Shown one piece after another: positions 45,601 to 54,316 of a stretch of DNA of 64,000 nt. Source of the stretch: Microbispora oryzae (GTDB taxonomy: Bacteria; Actinomycetota; Actinomycetes; Streptosporangiales; Streptosporangiaceae); NCBI RefSeq assembly GCF_017896165.1, contig NZ_JAFCNB010000001.1, positions 310,001-374,000 on the forward strand, read 5' to 3'. Position 1 is the first letter of the stretch; every line of letters begins with the position of its first letter. Position numbers and translations under genes: made by a program. The notes under the pieces were generated by a model. It made no database searches and was not told the DNA's origin. It saw nothing but the letters and a program-made list of their open reading frames with translations.

Positions 45601-46221
45601 GTGTTCCGACGTCGTACCCAGACCACTACCGACGACTCCCCCGTCCCCGTGGTCGATCCTAAGCCTCAGGGGACTCCGGGCAAGGGCCGTCCCACTCCGA
45701 AGCGGAGCCAGGCCGAGGGCCGCCGCCGCTCTCCCGTGACGGCGCCGTCCAACCGCAAGGAGGCCTACCGGCTGCAGCGCGAGCGCGACAAGACGCTCCG
45801 GGCGCGGCAGCGTGAGGCCATGATGCGGGGCGACGAGCGGGCACTGCCCGCGCGCGACCGCGGCCCGGTGCGGAAGTTCGCCCGTGACTGGGTCGACGCG
45901 CGACGCCTCCCGGGACAGTACTTCCTGCCCGCGGTGCTGGTCATCATGGTGTTGTCGATGATCCCGTTCCCCGTGGAGATCAGGAAGGTCGTGCTGCTCG
46001 GCTACACGATGTCGCTGCCCGTGGTGATGGTGCTGGTGCTGGCCGGCGCCTTCTACGTGGCGGGCCGGGTGCGCAAGGAGGCGGCGGCCAAGTTCCCCGG
46101 CGAGAACCTGCGGGGCCTCGGCTTCTACGCCGCGATGCGCTCGTCCCAGCTCCGGCGGCTGCGCTTCCCGAGGCCGGCGGTGCTCCCCGGCGGCGCGCCG
46201 GTCCCCGAGCAGCGGCGCTGA
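45601..46221 (+). CDS. DUF3043 membrane protein
   Basis: A 206-residue actinobacterial protein. The N-terminal ~80 residues are basic and disordered (PKRSQAEGRRRSPVTAP), followed by RDRGPVRKFARDWVDARRLP, which is the family hallmark. Two transmembrane segments come next (YFLPAVLVIMVLSMIPF and SLPVVMVLVLAGAFYVAG). It matches M. tuberculosis Rv2206 by order. Function is unknown. It is divergent from the pspA operon. Confidence 0.85.
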   Translation: MFRRRTQTTTDDSPVPVVDPKPQGTPGKGRPTPKRSQAEGRRRSPVTAPSNRKEAYRLQRERDKTLRARQREAMMRGDERALPARDRGPVRKFARDWVDARRLPGQYFLPAVLVIMVLSMIPFPVEIRKVVLLGYTMSLPVVMVLVLAGAFYVAGRVRKEAAAKFPGENLRGLGFYAAMRSSQLRRLRFPRPAVLPGGAPVPEQRR

Positions 46222-46285
46222 CGGGCGGCCGGGCGCGCCGGTACCGCGCGCCGTCGCCTGCCATGTGGTCTATAGGGTCTACGGC

Positions 46286-47284
46286 ATGGAATACCGTCAT
46301 CTCGGCCGGAGCGGCCTCATCGTCAGCGAGATCAGCTACGGCAACTGGCTCACTCACGGCTCACAGGTGGAGGAGGACGCCGCGGTCGCGTGCGTGCGCG
46401 CGGCGCTCGACGAGGGCATCACCACGTTCGACACGGCCGACGTCTACGCCGGCACGAAGGCCGAGGAGGTCCTCGGCCGGGCCCTCAAGGGCGTGCGCCG
46501 CGAGTCGCTGGAGATCTTCACCAAGGTCTACTGGCCCACGGGGCCGGGCAAGAACGACCGCGGGCTGTCCCGCAAGCACATCGTCGAGTCGGTCAACGGT
46601 TCGCTGCGCCGTCTCGGCACCGACTACGTCGACCTCTACCAGGCCCACCGGTACGACGTGGAGACCCCGCTCGAGGAGACGCTGCGCGCCTTCGACGACC
46701 TGGTCAGGCAGGGCAAGGTCCTGTACGTGGGCGTGAGCGAGTGGCGGGCCGAGCACATCGCCCAGGCGCTGAAGATCGCCGACGAGATGGGCTTCGACCG
46801 GCTCGTCTCCAACCAGCCGCAGTACTCCATGCTGTGGCGGATCATCGAGCCCGAGGTCGTCCCCCTCTGCGAGAAGGAGGGGCTGAGCCAGATCGTCTTC
46901 TCCCCCATCGCCCAGGGCGTGCTCACCGGCAAGTACCTCCCCGGACAGCCGGCGCCGGACGGCTCACGCGCCACCGACCCCACCGGGGCCAACATGATCG
47001 GCCGCCTGCTCGACGACGACCTGCTGCGCCGGGTGCAGGAGCTCAAGCCGATCGCGGCCGACCTCGGCCTGTCGATGGCCCAGCTCGCCGTGGCGTGGGT
47101 GCTGCAGAACAAGAACGTGGCGTCCGCCATCGTCGGGGCCTCGCGTCCCGAGCAGGTGCGCGACAACGTCAAGGCGGCCGGGGTGAAGCTCGACGCCGAG
47201 ACCATGAAGAAGATCGACGAGGTGCTCGGCGAGTTCGTCGAGCGCGACCCGGCCAAGGCGCACGTCCCCGACCGGCGTCCCTGA
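46286..47284 (+). CDS. Aldo/keto reductase (KCNAB/YghZ-like)
   Basis: A 332-residue NADPH-dependent oxidoreductase of the aldo/keto reductase fold. The tetrad is visible as Asp and Tyr in FDTADVYAG, Lys in FTKVYWPTG and His in YQAHRYD. NADPH-binding residues are in FSPIAQGVLTGKY and VGASRPEQVRDN. The ATG at 46286 starts the family sequence MEYRHLGRSGL. It resembles potassium-channel beta-subunit-like reductases. Substrate is unknown. A terminator hairpin follows at 47309. Confidence 0.9.
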   Translation: MEYRHLGRSGLIVSEISYGNWLTHGSQVEEDAAVACVRAALDEGITTFDTADVYAGTKAEEVLGRALKGVRRESLEIFTKVYWPTGPGKNDRGLSRKHIVESVNGSLRRLGTDYVDLYQAHRYDVETPLEETLRAFDDLVRQGKVLYVGVSEWRAEHIAQALKIADEMGFDRLVSNQPQYSMLWRIIEPEVVPLCEKEGLSQIVFSPIAQGVLTGKYLPGQPAPDGSRATDPTGANMIGRLLDDDLLRRVQELKPIAADLGLSMAQLAVAWVLQNKNVASAIVGASRPEQVRDNVKAAGVKLDAETMKKIDEVLGEFVERDPAKAHVPDRRP

Positions 47285-47308
47285 CCGGCGTTCCCCGCGC
47301 CACCGCCT

Positions 47309-47331
47309 GAGGGCCCTCGTCGAGGGTCCTC
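47309..47331. terminator. Bidirectional hairpin after the aldo/keto reductase
   Basis: GAGGGCCCTC (47309-47318) and GAGGGTCCTC (47322-47331) pair over ten positions (one G-U) around a three-base loop, between the reductase stop (47284) and the minus-strand small gene, whose stop it touches. Confidence 0.7.
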
Positions 47332-47536
47332 ATTCGGGGCGCAGGGACATCCGGGAGTATTCGACGCGATCGTCCTCCAGCAGCGTGACCTGCTCGACAC
47401 CGGCTTCGAGCAGGTCACGCCAGCTCTCGCCCAGCCACGACTCGGCGTCGCCCTGGCTCGAGAAGATCTCCCGCGGCAGCGGCCGGTCCGTCACCTCGCC
47501 GCCGTTCGCGTCCTCGTACTGCCACCGCCAGATCAT
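47330..47536 (-). CDS. Small conserved hypothetical (MIWRW protein)
   Basis: A 68-residue acidic protein, MIWRWQYEDANGGEVTD through WLGESWRDLLEAGVEQVTLL. The aromatic MIWRW start and the DAESWLGESWR segment are familiar from short actinobacterial hypotheticals of unknown role. GGGAG lies seven bases before the ATG at 47536; the ATG at 47542 is also possible. It has no membrane segment. It is convergent with the reductase and divergent from cobU. Confidence 0.6.
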   Translation of the reverse strand: MIWRWQYEDANGGEVTDRPLPREIFSSQGDAESWLGESWRDLLEAGVEQVTLLEDDRVEYSRMSLRPE

Positions 47537-47726
47537 CGCCATACTCCCTCGGAAGCCCCGTCGCCGCGCGCCGGTCGGGCCGGATCGCGCGGGGTGCGGT
47601 CGTTGAGCGACCCTACCTCCTGGCACCATAACGCCGATCATGTGCGGCCGTTCCACGCGCGGCGCGTCGCGCCCCCGCGCGGGCCCGAGGAGACCCCGGG
47701 GCGACGGCCACCGGAGAAAGGACGGG

Positions 47727-48851
47727 ATGGAGATCTTCCTGGAGGCGACAGGCGGGCCCGCCGGCTGGCCCGAGCCCGGCTGTGGCTGCGCCTCATGCGG
47801 ACGCCTCACGCCCGGCCACCGGCTCCCCACCTCGATCGTGCTCGACGGGCTGGTCAGGCTGTCGCTCGACGGCGGCGTCCTCCGCCGGTCGAGCCCTGCG
47901 GGGGCCGCTCTCCCCGCTGCCGGTGGAGCCGGAGCGCACCGACACCGGATCGCCTCAGGGCCCGACGGCCACGAGATCACCGATCCCGGCGGCCGCCGCC
48001 TTCTCTACGCGACCGCGCTGCCCCTCGCGGGCGCGCCCTCCGCGGGCTCCCCGGCCGCGCCCGCGTCCGGCCCGGACGGGGCCCCGTTCGACTGGGTGCT
48101 GATCGATCTCCTCGATCGGCCGGAGCGCCTCGGCGACCTGCGCCGCCGCGGCCGGGTGGGGCCGGCGACCCGGGTGATCGCCGTTCACCTCGACCACCGC
48201 GCGGCGAGCGAACGCGAGCTGGCCCGCCGGCTGGAGCTGTGGGGCGCGGAGGCGGTGCCCGATGGCACGGTGCTCGGCCCCGCCGTCTCCGGGGCCCGGA
48301 CGCCCCCGCGACGGACCCTGCTGCTCGGCGGCTCGCGGTCGGGCAAGTCGGAGGAGGCCGAGCTGCGCCTGGCGGGCGAGCCCGATGTGACCTATGTGGC
48401 CACAGGCCCGCGGGCCGAGGGCGACCCGGCCTGGGCGGAGCGCGTGCGGGCCCACCGGGTGCGCCGCCCCGCGCACTGGCACACGGTGGAGACCGGCGAC
48501 GTGACCGCGCTGCTCGCCGATCCTCCGTCGGGGGCGCTGCTGATCGACGGCGTCGGCACCTGGCTGACGGGTGTGTTCGACGACTGCGCGGCCTGGCCGG
48601 GGGTGTCCGGCGACCTGGCCGGCCCGGCGGCGGCCGTGGCCGAGCGCTGCGAGCTGCTGGTGTCGGCCTGGCGGCGGACCGCGGCCCGGGTGGTCGCGGT
48701 GAGCGACGAGGTCGGGCTGGGGGTCGTGCCCGCCACCCCCGCGGGCCGGGTGTTCCGCGACGCGCTCGGGCGTCTCAACCAGCGGCTCGCCCGCGAGTCC
48801 GAGGCCGCGAGCCTCGTGGTCGCCGGCCGCCTCGTCGACCTGCCGGTCTGA
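47727..48851 (+). CDS. cobU: Adenosylcobinamide kinase/guanylyltransferase with N-terminal extension
   Basis: A 374-residue protein in two parts. The C-terminal CobU domain (from about residue 200) has the P-loop LLLGGSRSGKSEEAE, the GTWLTGVFDD segment and DEVGLGVVPATPAGRVFRD; it phosphorylates adenosylcobinamide and then adds GMP. The N-terminal 190 residues begin EIFLEATGGPAGWPEPGCGC and contain CGCASC, as in other actinobacterial CobU fusions with a metallo-beta-lactamase-like region; however, no HxHxDH motif is present, so this region is reduced. The ATG at 47727 has GGAGAAAGGACGGG. cobS follows in two bases. Confidence 0.88.
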   Translation: MEIFLEATGGPAGWPEPGCGCASCGRLTPGHRLPTSIVLDGLVRLSLDGGVLRRSSPAGAALPAAGGAGAHRHRIASGPDGHEITDPGGRRLLYATALPLAGAPSAGSPAAPASGPDGAPFDWVLIDLLDRPERLGDLRRRGRVGPATRVIAVHLDHRAASERELARRLELWGAEAVPDGTVLGPAVSGARTPPRRTLLLGGSRSGKSEEAELRLAGEPDVTYVATGPRAEGDPAWAERVRAHRVRRPAHWHTVETGDVTALLADPPSGALLIDGVGTWLTGVFDDCAAWPGVSGDLAGPAAAVAERCELLVSAWRRTAARVVAVSDEVGLGVVPATPAGRVFRDALGRLNQRLARESEAASLVVAGRLVDLPV

Positions 48852-48853
48852 TC

Positions 48854-49711
48854 ATGTCCGTGTCGCTCCGCCCGGACGCCGTCGCCGCCGCGTACCGGTT
48901 CGCCGTCGGGACGCTGACCGTTCTCCCGGTCCGGGCGCCCGCCGCCGACCGGACCGTCGCCGGACGGGCCATGACGGCGGCGCCGCTCGTGGGAGCCGTG
49001 CTGGGGCTGGCGGCCGCCACCGTCCTGGCGGCCGCGGCGGCGCTGTCCGGATCGGCCCTCCTGGCCGCCGTGCTCGCCGTCGGCGCCCTCGCCTGGCTGA
49101 CCCGCGGCCTCCACCTGGACGGCCTGGCCGACCTCGCCGACGGCCTGGGCAGCGGCAAACCGGCCGGGCCCGCGCTCGACATCATGAAACGCTCCGACAT
49201 CGGGCCCTTCGGCGTGGTGACGCTCGTGGTGGCCCTGCTCGTCCAGGTGGCGGCGCTGTCGTCGCTGCCGGCGCCGGAGGCCGCGGCCGCCCTGGTCGCC
49301 GCCTGCGCGAGCGGCCGGCTCGCCCTCACCTGGGCCTGCCGGGCGGGCGTGCCGGCGGCCCGGCCCGGCGGCCTGGGCGCGTTCGTCGCGGGCACCGTGG
49401 GGCGCGGCGGCGCGGTCGCGGCCACCGCCGCCACCGCGATCGTCGTCGGACTGCTCGCCCCGCTCGCCGCCCTCGGCACCGGCTCTGTCACCAGCTCTGT
49501 CACCGGCCTGGTCACCGCCGTGCCGGCCGGATTCGGCTCCGCCGGGCCCCTCGCCCTGCGCGCCGTCGCGGCGGGCGCGGCGGGACTGGCCGCCGCGTGG
49601 CTGCTGCGCCGCCGTGCCGTACGACGACTGGGCGGGATCACGGGGGACGTCCTCGGCGCGCTCGTGGAGACCGCGGCCACGACGGCGCTGGCGGCCTTCT
49701 GCCTGCTGTGA
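48854..49711 (+). CDS. cobS: Adenosylcobinamide-GDP ribazoletransferase (cobalamin synthase)
   Basis: A 285-residue membrane protein with about six hydrophobic segments that joins adenosylcobinamide-GDP with alpha-ribazole at the membrane to complete cobalamin. The catalytic-site sequence RGLHLDGLADLADGLGSGKP is intact, followed by IMKRSDIGPFGV. No separate ribosome site is visible; translation probably continues from cobU, whose stop lies two bases upstream. cobT, which supplies ribazole phosphate in the mycobacterial order, is not in the window. Confidence 0.93.
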   Translation: MSVSLRPDAVAAAYRFAVGTLTVLPVRAPAADRTVAGRAMTAAPLVGAVLGLAAATVLAAAAALSGSALLAAVLAVGALAWLTRGLHLDGLADLADGLGSGKPAGPALDIMKRSDIGPFGVVTLVVALLVQVAALSSLPAPEAAAALVAACASGRLALTWACRAGVPAARPGGLGAFVAGTVGRGGAVAATAATAIVVGLLAPLAALGTGSVTSSVTGLVTAVPAGFGSAGPLALRAVAAGAAGLAAAWLLRRRAVRRLGGITGDVLGALVETAATTALAAFCLL

Positions 49712-49791
49712 CCGCCGCCTGAGACCGCCACCTGTGACCGGCTGCTGTGGCCGGGTCGCCGTTGTGATCGGCCGAGCGGCGGCCCTCCCCG

Positions 49792-50802
49792 TCAGGGGCG
49801 GGCGGTGGCGAGAAGGGCGTTGAGCAGGGCCGCGCCGGTCGCCGCGTCGTCCACGCTGATCGCGAGCCGTCCCCCCGACCGGTAGGCGACCACGAGGCAC
49901 TCCCCACCGCGGATCATTATGGTGGCCCGGCCCGGCAGTCCCCGGTAGCCCCAGCCGCCCACGTCGAGCGGGCTCCGCTCCTCGACCCAGGCCCGCTCGA
50001 TCCGGTCGAGCGGGACGCGGCGCGCGGGCCACCGCAGCGGGCCGAACCCGATCCGCAGACCCTCGGGACCGGCCTGCACCGAGACCGTGGACAACGCGAT
50101 CACGACGAGGCCGGCGAACGCCAGGACCAGACCCACCTCGACCGGCCGCCGGGTCTGCCCGGCAAGGGTCCCGGCGAAGAGCAGGACCCCCGCCGCGGCC
50201 ATGACGCACCCGAGGGCGAGCAGGACCGGCGCGGAGACCGAGGAGACCCAGACCGGGCGGCGGCCGGGGTCCAGGCCGATCTCCGGCCGGACCGGCGGCT
50301 CGGCTTCCGGCGGCGGCGTGTCGTCGCCTCCCCGGCGCGCCGCGAGGGCCGCGAGCGCCCCGGCGGCCAGCGAGAGGACGATCACCACGACGAGCGGCGG
50401 CCCGATGCCGGAGGCGTCCTGCCAGCGCGCCCTGTCGAGGTTCGCGCCGAGGGAGATGATCTGCAGGCCCACGGTGAACACGCCACCCCAGCCCAGGACG
50501 GCCGCCGCCCTGGCCCGGATCGCCGCTCTCGGGAAGGCGCGGCGGCGCAGCGCCGCCGCGAGGCCGCCGGCGGCCGCCACCACCCAGACGGCCAGAGGTA
50601 CGGCGGCCGAGGCGACGAGGGGCAGGGAGCCGTCGGGCTCGCCGGACGGCCCCCAGTGCGAGGCGACCGGATCGGGGAGCCGGTCGGCCAGCGCCAGCGG
50701 CAGCGCGACCAGTGTGGCCGCGACCAGCAGCGTCCAGGCCACGGCCACGGCGGTGAAGAGGCCACGCGGAGCGGGGGACGACGGGGGGCGGGGCATGTTC
50801 AT
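49792..50802 (-). CDS. DUF1648 membrane protein
   Basis: A 336-residue membrane protein with about six hydrophobic segments. The DUF1648 signature is near residue 40 (LPDPVASHWGPSGEPDG), and a C-terminal domain from about residue 240 reads like a PH-like/YdbS domain (GPEGLRIGFGPLRWPARRVP). Its start overlaps the GntR stop by 4 bp. Pairs of small YtrA-type GntR regulators and DUF1648 proteins are common in Gram-positives. Function is unknown, and the GntR protein probably regulates it. Confidence 0.8.
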   Translation of the reverse strand: MNMPRPPSSPAPRGLFTAVAVAWTLLVAATLVALPLALADRLPDPVASHWGPSGEPDGSLPLVASAAVPLAVWVVAAAGGLAAALRRRAFPRAAIRARAAAVLGWGGVFTVGLQIISLGANLDRARWQDASGIGPPLVVVIVLSLAAGALAALAARRGGDDTPPPEAEPPVRPEIGLDPGRRPVWVSSVSAPVLLALGCVMAAAGVLLFAGTLAGQTRRPVEVGLVLAFAGLVVIALSTVSVQAGPEGLRIGFGPLRWPARRVPLDRIERAWVEERSPLDVGGWGYRGLPGRATIMIRGGECLVVAYRSGGRLAISVDDAATGAALLNALLATARP

Positions 50803-51146
50803 GACAGCTCCTTGATGAGGTCGGCGACCTCGTCGGGGCCGAGGCCATACTTGGCGGCCTCCTCCAGCAGGCCGCGCGCGCGGTCCCGGAGCGCCTCGCG
50901 TGGGTCGGGACGCCGCAGGACGGACACGCCGCGACCGCGGCGGAACTCCAGCAGGCCCTCGTCGCGCAGGGCGCGCAGCGACCGCAGCACGGTGTTGGCG
51001 TTGACGCCGAGCGCGCCGGCCAGGTCGCGCGCGGGGGGCAGCCGGTCGCCCGGCGCCACCTCCCCTCCGGCGATCGCCCGCCTGATCGCGGCCGTCACCT
51101 GCTCGTGCAGGGGCCGCGGATCGTTGAGGTCCAGCATGAGCAACAT
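50799..51146 (-). CDS. GntR-family regulator, YtrA subfamily
   Basis: A 115-residue repressor: a winged helix-turn-helix (DPRPLHEQVTAAIRRAIAGG, then LGVNANTVLRSLRALRDEGL) and a short C-terminal dimerisation helix, without the large effector domain of other GntR proteins. This is the YtrA layout. Two in-frame ATGs (51146 and 51137) are available. It is coupled to the DUF1648 gene and probably autoregulates through the palindrome at 51149-51165. Confidence 0.9.
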   Translation of the reverse strand: MLLMLDLNDPRPLHEQVTAAIRRAIAGGEVAPGDRLPPARDLAGALGVNANTVLRSLRALRDEGLLEFRRGRGVSVLRRPDPREALRDRARGLLEEAAKYGLGPDEVADLIKELS

Positions 51147-51148
51147 GA

Positions 51149-51165
51149 TGCTATTGACGCTAGCA
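51149..51165. promoter_or_regulatory. Putative operator of the GntR/DUF1648 operon
   Basis: TGCTA (51149-51153) and TAGCA (51161-51165) are inverted repeats with a seven-base spacer, two bases upstream of the first GntR ATG. On the minus strand TAGCGT within it could serve as a -10 hexamer, so a bound repressor would block RNA polymerase. Confidence 0.45.
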
Positions 51166-51281
51166 CCATTTCGATGTTCGGCCGTATGGGGCCGTTCATA
51201 TCGGCTCCATGGCGACTTCTCTTTGATGGGATGAACCCTCGTTTATGCGTAGCGGAGTCACCCCAGCTAGCATCGGCACAC

Positions 51282-52790
51282 GTGACCACAGTGCGCGTCA
51301 ATCCAGCTGACACCGTCTCTATCGAGACCGGTGCCGTCGTAGTAGGCGTCCACGGTTCACCGGAGGGCCTCCGCGCGGCTCCCGGTGCCGACGGCCTTGA
51401 CCAGGCCCTGGGCGGCCGGCTCATCGAGAGCCTCACCTCGCTCGGCTTCACCGGCAAGAGCGAGGAAATCGCCAAGATCCCGACGTTCGGCGCGCTGCCC
51501 GCCCCGCTCGTCGTCGCCGTGGGCCTCGGACCGGAGCCGGACGGCGAGCATGATCTGGAGACCCTGCGCCGGGCGGCCGGCGCCGCCATCAGGTCGCTCG
51601 CCGGCACCGCGGCCGCCGCCGTCGCCCTGCCCGCCGCGAGCGCCGCCCAGACCGAGGCCGTCGCGCTCGGCGCGCTGCTCGGGGCGTACGGGTACGCCCG
51701 CTACCGAACCGGCGGCGACAACAAGGCCCCGGTCGGGGAGATCACCGTGCTGTCCCGCGCCGAGGGCGCGGAGCAGGCCGTCCAGCACGCCGCCACGGTC
51801 GCCGAGTCGGTCACGCTCGTCCGCGACCTGGTGAACACCCCGCCCTCCGACCTGTGGCCGGCGCGCTTCGCCGAGATCGCGCAGGAGAAGGCCGGCGCGG
51901 CCGGCCTGTCGGTCGAGGTCCTCGACGAGGCCCGGCTCAAGGCGGAGGGGTACGGCGGCATCGTCGGCGTCGGACAGGGCTCCGTCAACCCGCCGCGCCT
52001 GGTCCGCCTCTCGTACAGCCACCCGGACGCCGCCCGGACGGTCGCCTTCGTCGGCAAGGGCATCACCTTCGACTCCGGCGGCCTCTCGCTCAAGCCGACC
52101 GCCTCGATGGACTGGATGAAGTCCGACATGGGCGGCGCCGGCGCGGTGCTGGGCTCCCTGCTCGCGATCGCGAAGCTGGGCCTCCCGGTCAACGCCGTCG
52201 GCTACCTGTGCCTCGCCGAGAACATGCCGTCGGGCACCGCGCAGCGCCCGTCCGACGTGCTGCACACCTACAGCGGCAAGACGGTCGAGGTCCTCGACAC
52301 CGACGCCGAGGGCCGCCTCGTGCTCATGGACGGCCTGGCCCGCGCCGCCGAGGACGAGCCCGACCTGATCGTGGACGTCGCCACGCTGACCGGCGCACAG
52401 ATCGTCGCGCTCGGCTGGCGCGTGGCCGGCGTCATGGCCAACGACGACGAGCTCCGCGAGGAGGTCGTGCGGATCGCCGGGCGGCAGGGCGAGAGCGCCT
52501 GGGGCATGCCCCTGCCCGACGACCTGCGCAAGGGCCTCGACTCCGCCGTCGCCGACATCGCCAACGTCCAGCCCGAGCGGTGGGGCGGCATGCTCGTCGC
52601 GGGGATCTTCCTGCGCGAGTTCGTCCCCGAGGGCGTGCGCTGGGCCCACATCGACATGGCCGGTCCCGCCTTCAACAAGGGCGAGCCGTACGGTTACACC
52701 CCGAAGGGCGGCACCGGCGTCATCACCCGCACCCTCATCGGGATCGCCGAGCGGTACGCGGGGAACGGCACGTCCTCCCAGGCTGTTTGA
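51282..52790 (+). CDS. pepA: Leucyl aminopeptidase (M17)
   Basis: A 502-residue cytosolic aminopeptidase with two active-site metals. The metal and catalytic residues are in FVGKGITFDSGGLSLKP and DTDAEGRLVLMDGL, where Asp replaces the Asn usual at the first position of NTDAEGRL. The frame opens at 51105, but the family N-terminus starts near the GTG at 51282. TAGCAT (51268-51273), eight bases before it, could be a -10 box giving a leaderless message. It corresponds to M. tuberculosis pepB in gene order. Confidence 0.93.
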   Translation: MTTVRVNPADTVSIETGAVVVGVHGSPEGLRAAPGADGLDQALGGRLIESLTSLGFTGKSEEIAKIPTFGALPAPLVVAVGLGPEPDGEHDLETLRRAAGAAIRSLAGTAAAAVALPAASAAQTEAVALGALLGAYGYARYRTGGDNKAPVGEITVLSRAEGAEQAVQHAATVAESVTLVRDLVNTPPSDLWPARFAEIAQEKAGAAGLSVEVLDEARLKAEGYGGIVGVGQGSVNPPRLVRLSYSHPDAARTVAFVGKGITFDSGGLSLKPTASMDWMKSDMGGAGAVLGSLLAIAKLGLPVNAVGYLCLAENMPSGTAQRPSDVLHTYSGKTVEVLDTDAEGRLVLMDGLARAAEDEPDLIVDVATLTGAQIVALGWRVAGVMANDDELREEVVRIAGRQGESAWGMPLPDDLRKGLDSAVADIANVQPERWGGMLVAGIFLREFVPEGVRWAHIDMAGPAFNKGEPYGYTPKGGTGVITRTLIGIAERYAGNGTSSQAV

Positions 52791-52906
52791 CGAAGAGGGC
52801 GGCTCCGCGGCCGGCGCCGGCCGTGGGCCCGCCCGAACACGCTCTCCCAGACAAGTGAAAAGATGCCGTCGGGACATCCGGCGGCGCATCGACAAGGAGC
52901 ATTCCA

Positions 52907-54286
52907 GTGGCTGATGGCAGCGGCCCCTATGACATCGTCGTCCTAGGTGGCGGTAGCGGTGGTTACGCCTGTGCGCTGCGGGCGGCCGAGTTCGGCATGA
53001 ATGTCGTCCTCATCGAGAAGGACAAGGTCGGAGGCACCTGCCTGCACCGCGGCTGCATTCCCACCAAGGCGCTGCTGCACGCGGCGGAGCTGGCCGACCA
53101 GGCCCGTGAGGGCGAGTCCTTCGGCGTCCGCACCACGTTCGAGGGCATCGACGTGCCGGGCGTCCACTCGTACAAGGACAAGGTGGTCACCGGCCTCTGG
53201 AAGGGCCTCACCGGGCTCGTCAAGAGCAAGAAGATCACGGTCGTGGAGGGCGAGGGCCGCCTGGCCGGCCCCAACCGCGTGGTCGTGGGCGACCAGGTCT
53301 TCGAGGGCCGCAACGTCGTCCTGGCGACGGGCTCGGTGCCGAAGTCGCTGCCCGGGCTCGACATCGACGGCGAGAAGATCATCAGCAGCGACCACGCCCT
53401 GGTGCTCGACCGGGTGCCGTCCTCGGTGGTCATCCTGGGCGGCGGCGTCATCGGCGTCGAGTTCGCCAGCGTGTGGCGCTCGTTCGGCGCCGAGGTGACG
53501 ATCGTCGAGGCCCTGCCGCACCTTCTTCCCCTGGAGGACGAGTCCAACTCCAAGCTGCTCGAGCGGGCCTTCCGCCGCCGCGGCATCAAGTACGAGCTCG
53601 GCACCCGCTTCGAGAGCGTCAAGACCACCGACACCGGCGTGGTCGTCTCCCTGGAGAACGGCAAGACCATCGACGCCGAGCTGATGCTCGTCGCCGTGGG
53701 CCGCGGCCCGGTCTCGGCCGGTCTCGGCTACGAGGAGGCCGGCGTCACCGTCGACCGCGGCTACGTGCCGGTCAACGAGTACTGCCAGACGAACGTCCCG
53801 GGCGTGTACGCGGTGGGCGACCTCATCCCGACGCTCCAGCTGGCCCACGTGGGCTTCGCCGAGGGCATCCTGGTCGCCGAGCACATCGCCGGCCTGAACC
53901 CGGTCCCGATCGACTACGACGGCGTGCCGCGGATCACCTACTCCGAGCCCGAGGTCGCCTCGGTCGGCATCAGCACCGCCGTCGCCCGCGAGCGGGGTCA
54001 CGACGTCGTCGAGCTCAGCTACAACCTCGCCGGGAACGGCAGGAGCAAGATCTTGCAGACGCAGGGCGAGGTCAAGGTCGTCGCCGAGCGCGACGGCCGG
54101 GTGCTCGGCGTGCACATGGTGGGCAGCCGCGTCGGCGAGCTCATCGCGGAGGCTCAGCTGATCTTCAACTGGGAGGCCACGCCCACCGACGTCGCCCAGC
54201 TGATCCACCCGCACCCGACCCAGTCCGAGGCCCTCGGCGAGGCGATGCTGGCCCTGGCCGGCAAGCCGCTCCACGTACACAACTAA
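52907..54286 (+). CDS. lpdA: Dihydrolipoyl dehydrogenase (E3)
   Basis: A 459-residue flavoenzyme that reoxidises the lipoyl group of 2-oxoacid dehydrogenase complexes and reduces NAD+. It shows the FAD-binding VVLGGGSGGYACALRAAE, the redox disulfide GGTCLHRGCIPTKALL, the NAD-binding ILGGGVIGVEFASVW and the C-terminal base HPHPTQSEALGEA. AAGGAG precedes the GTG at 52907. The lipoyl E2 gene follows after 30 bases, so the two are probably co-transcribed. Confidence 0.96.
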   Translation: MADGSGPYDIVVLGGGSGGYACALRAAEFGMNVVLIEKDKVGGTCLHRGCIPTKALLHAAELADQAREGESFGVRTTFEGIDVPGVHSYKDKVVTGLWKGLTGLVKSKKITVVEGEGRLAGPNRVVVGDQVFEGRNVVLATGSVPKSLPGLDIDGEKIISSDHALVLDRVPSSVVILGGGVIGVEFASVWRSFGAEVTIVEALPHLLPLEDESNSKLLERAFRRRGIKYELGTRFESVKTTDTGVVVSLENGKTIDAELMLVAVGRGPVSAGLGYEEAGVTVDRGYVPVNEYCQTNVPGVYAVGDLIPTLQLAHVGFAEGILVAEHIAGLNPVPIDYDGVPRITYSEPEVASVGISTAVARERGHDVVELSYNLAGNGRSKILQTQGEVKVVAERDGRVLGVHMVGSRVGELIAEAQLIFNWEATPTDVAQLIHPHPTQSEALGEAMLALAGKPLHVHN

Positions 54287-54316
54287 GCCCTCTTAACGAA
54301 CGCGAGAGAAGAAACC

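Noticed and set aside
47640-47726. Possible cobalamin riboswitch before cobU (GAGGAGACC resembles a B12-box end)
   Set aside because: The remaining B12 box and the upstream conserved core are missing, and the gap is too short for the full element.
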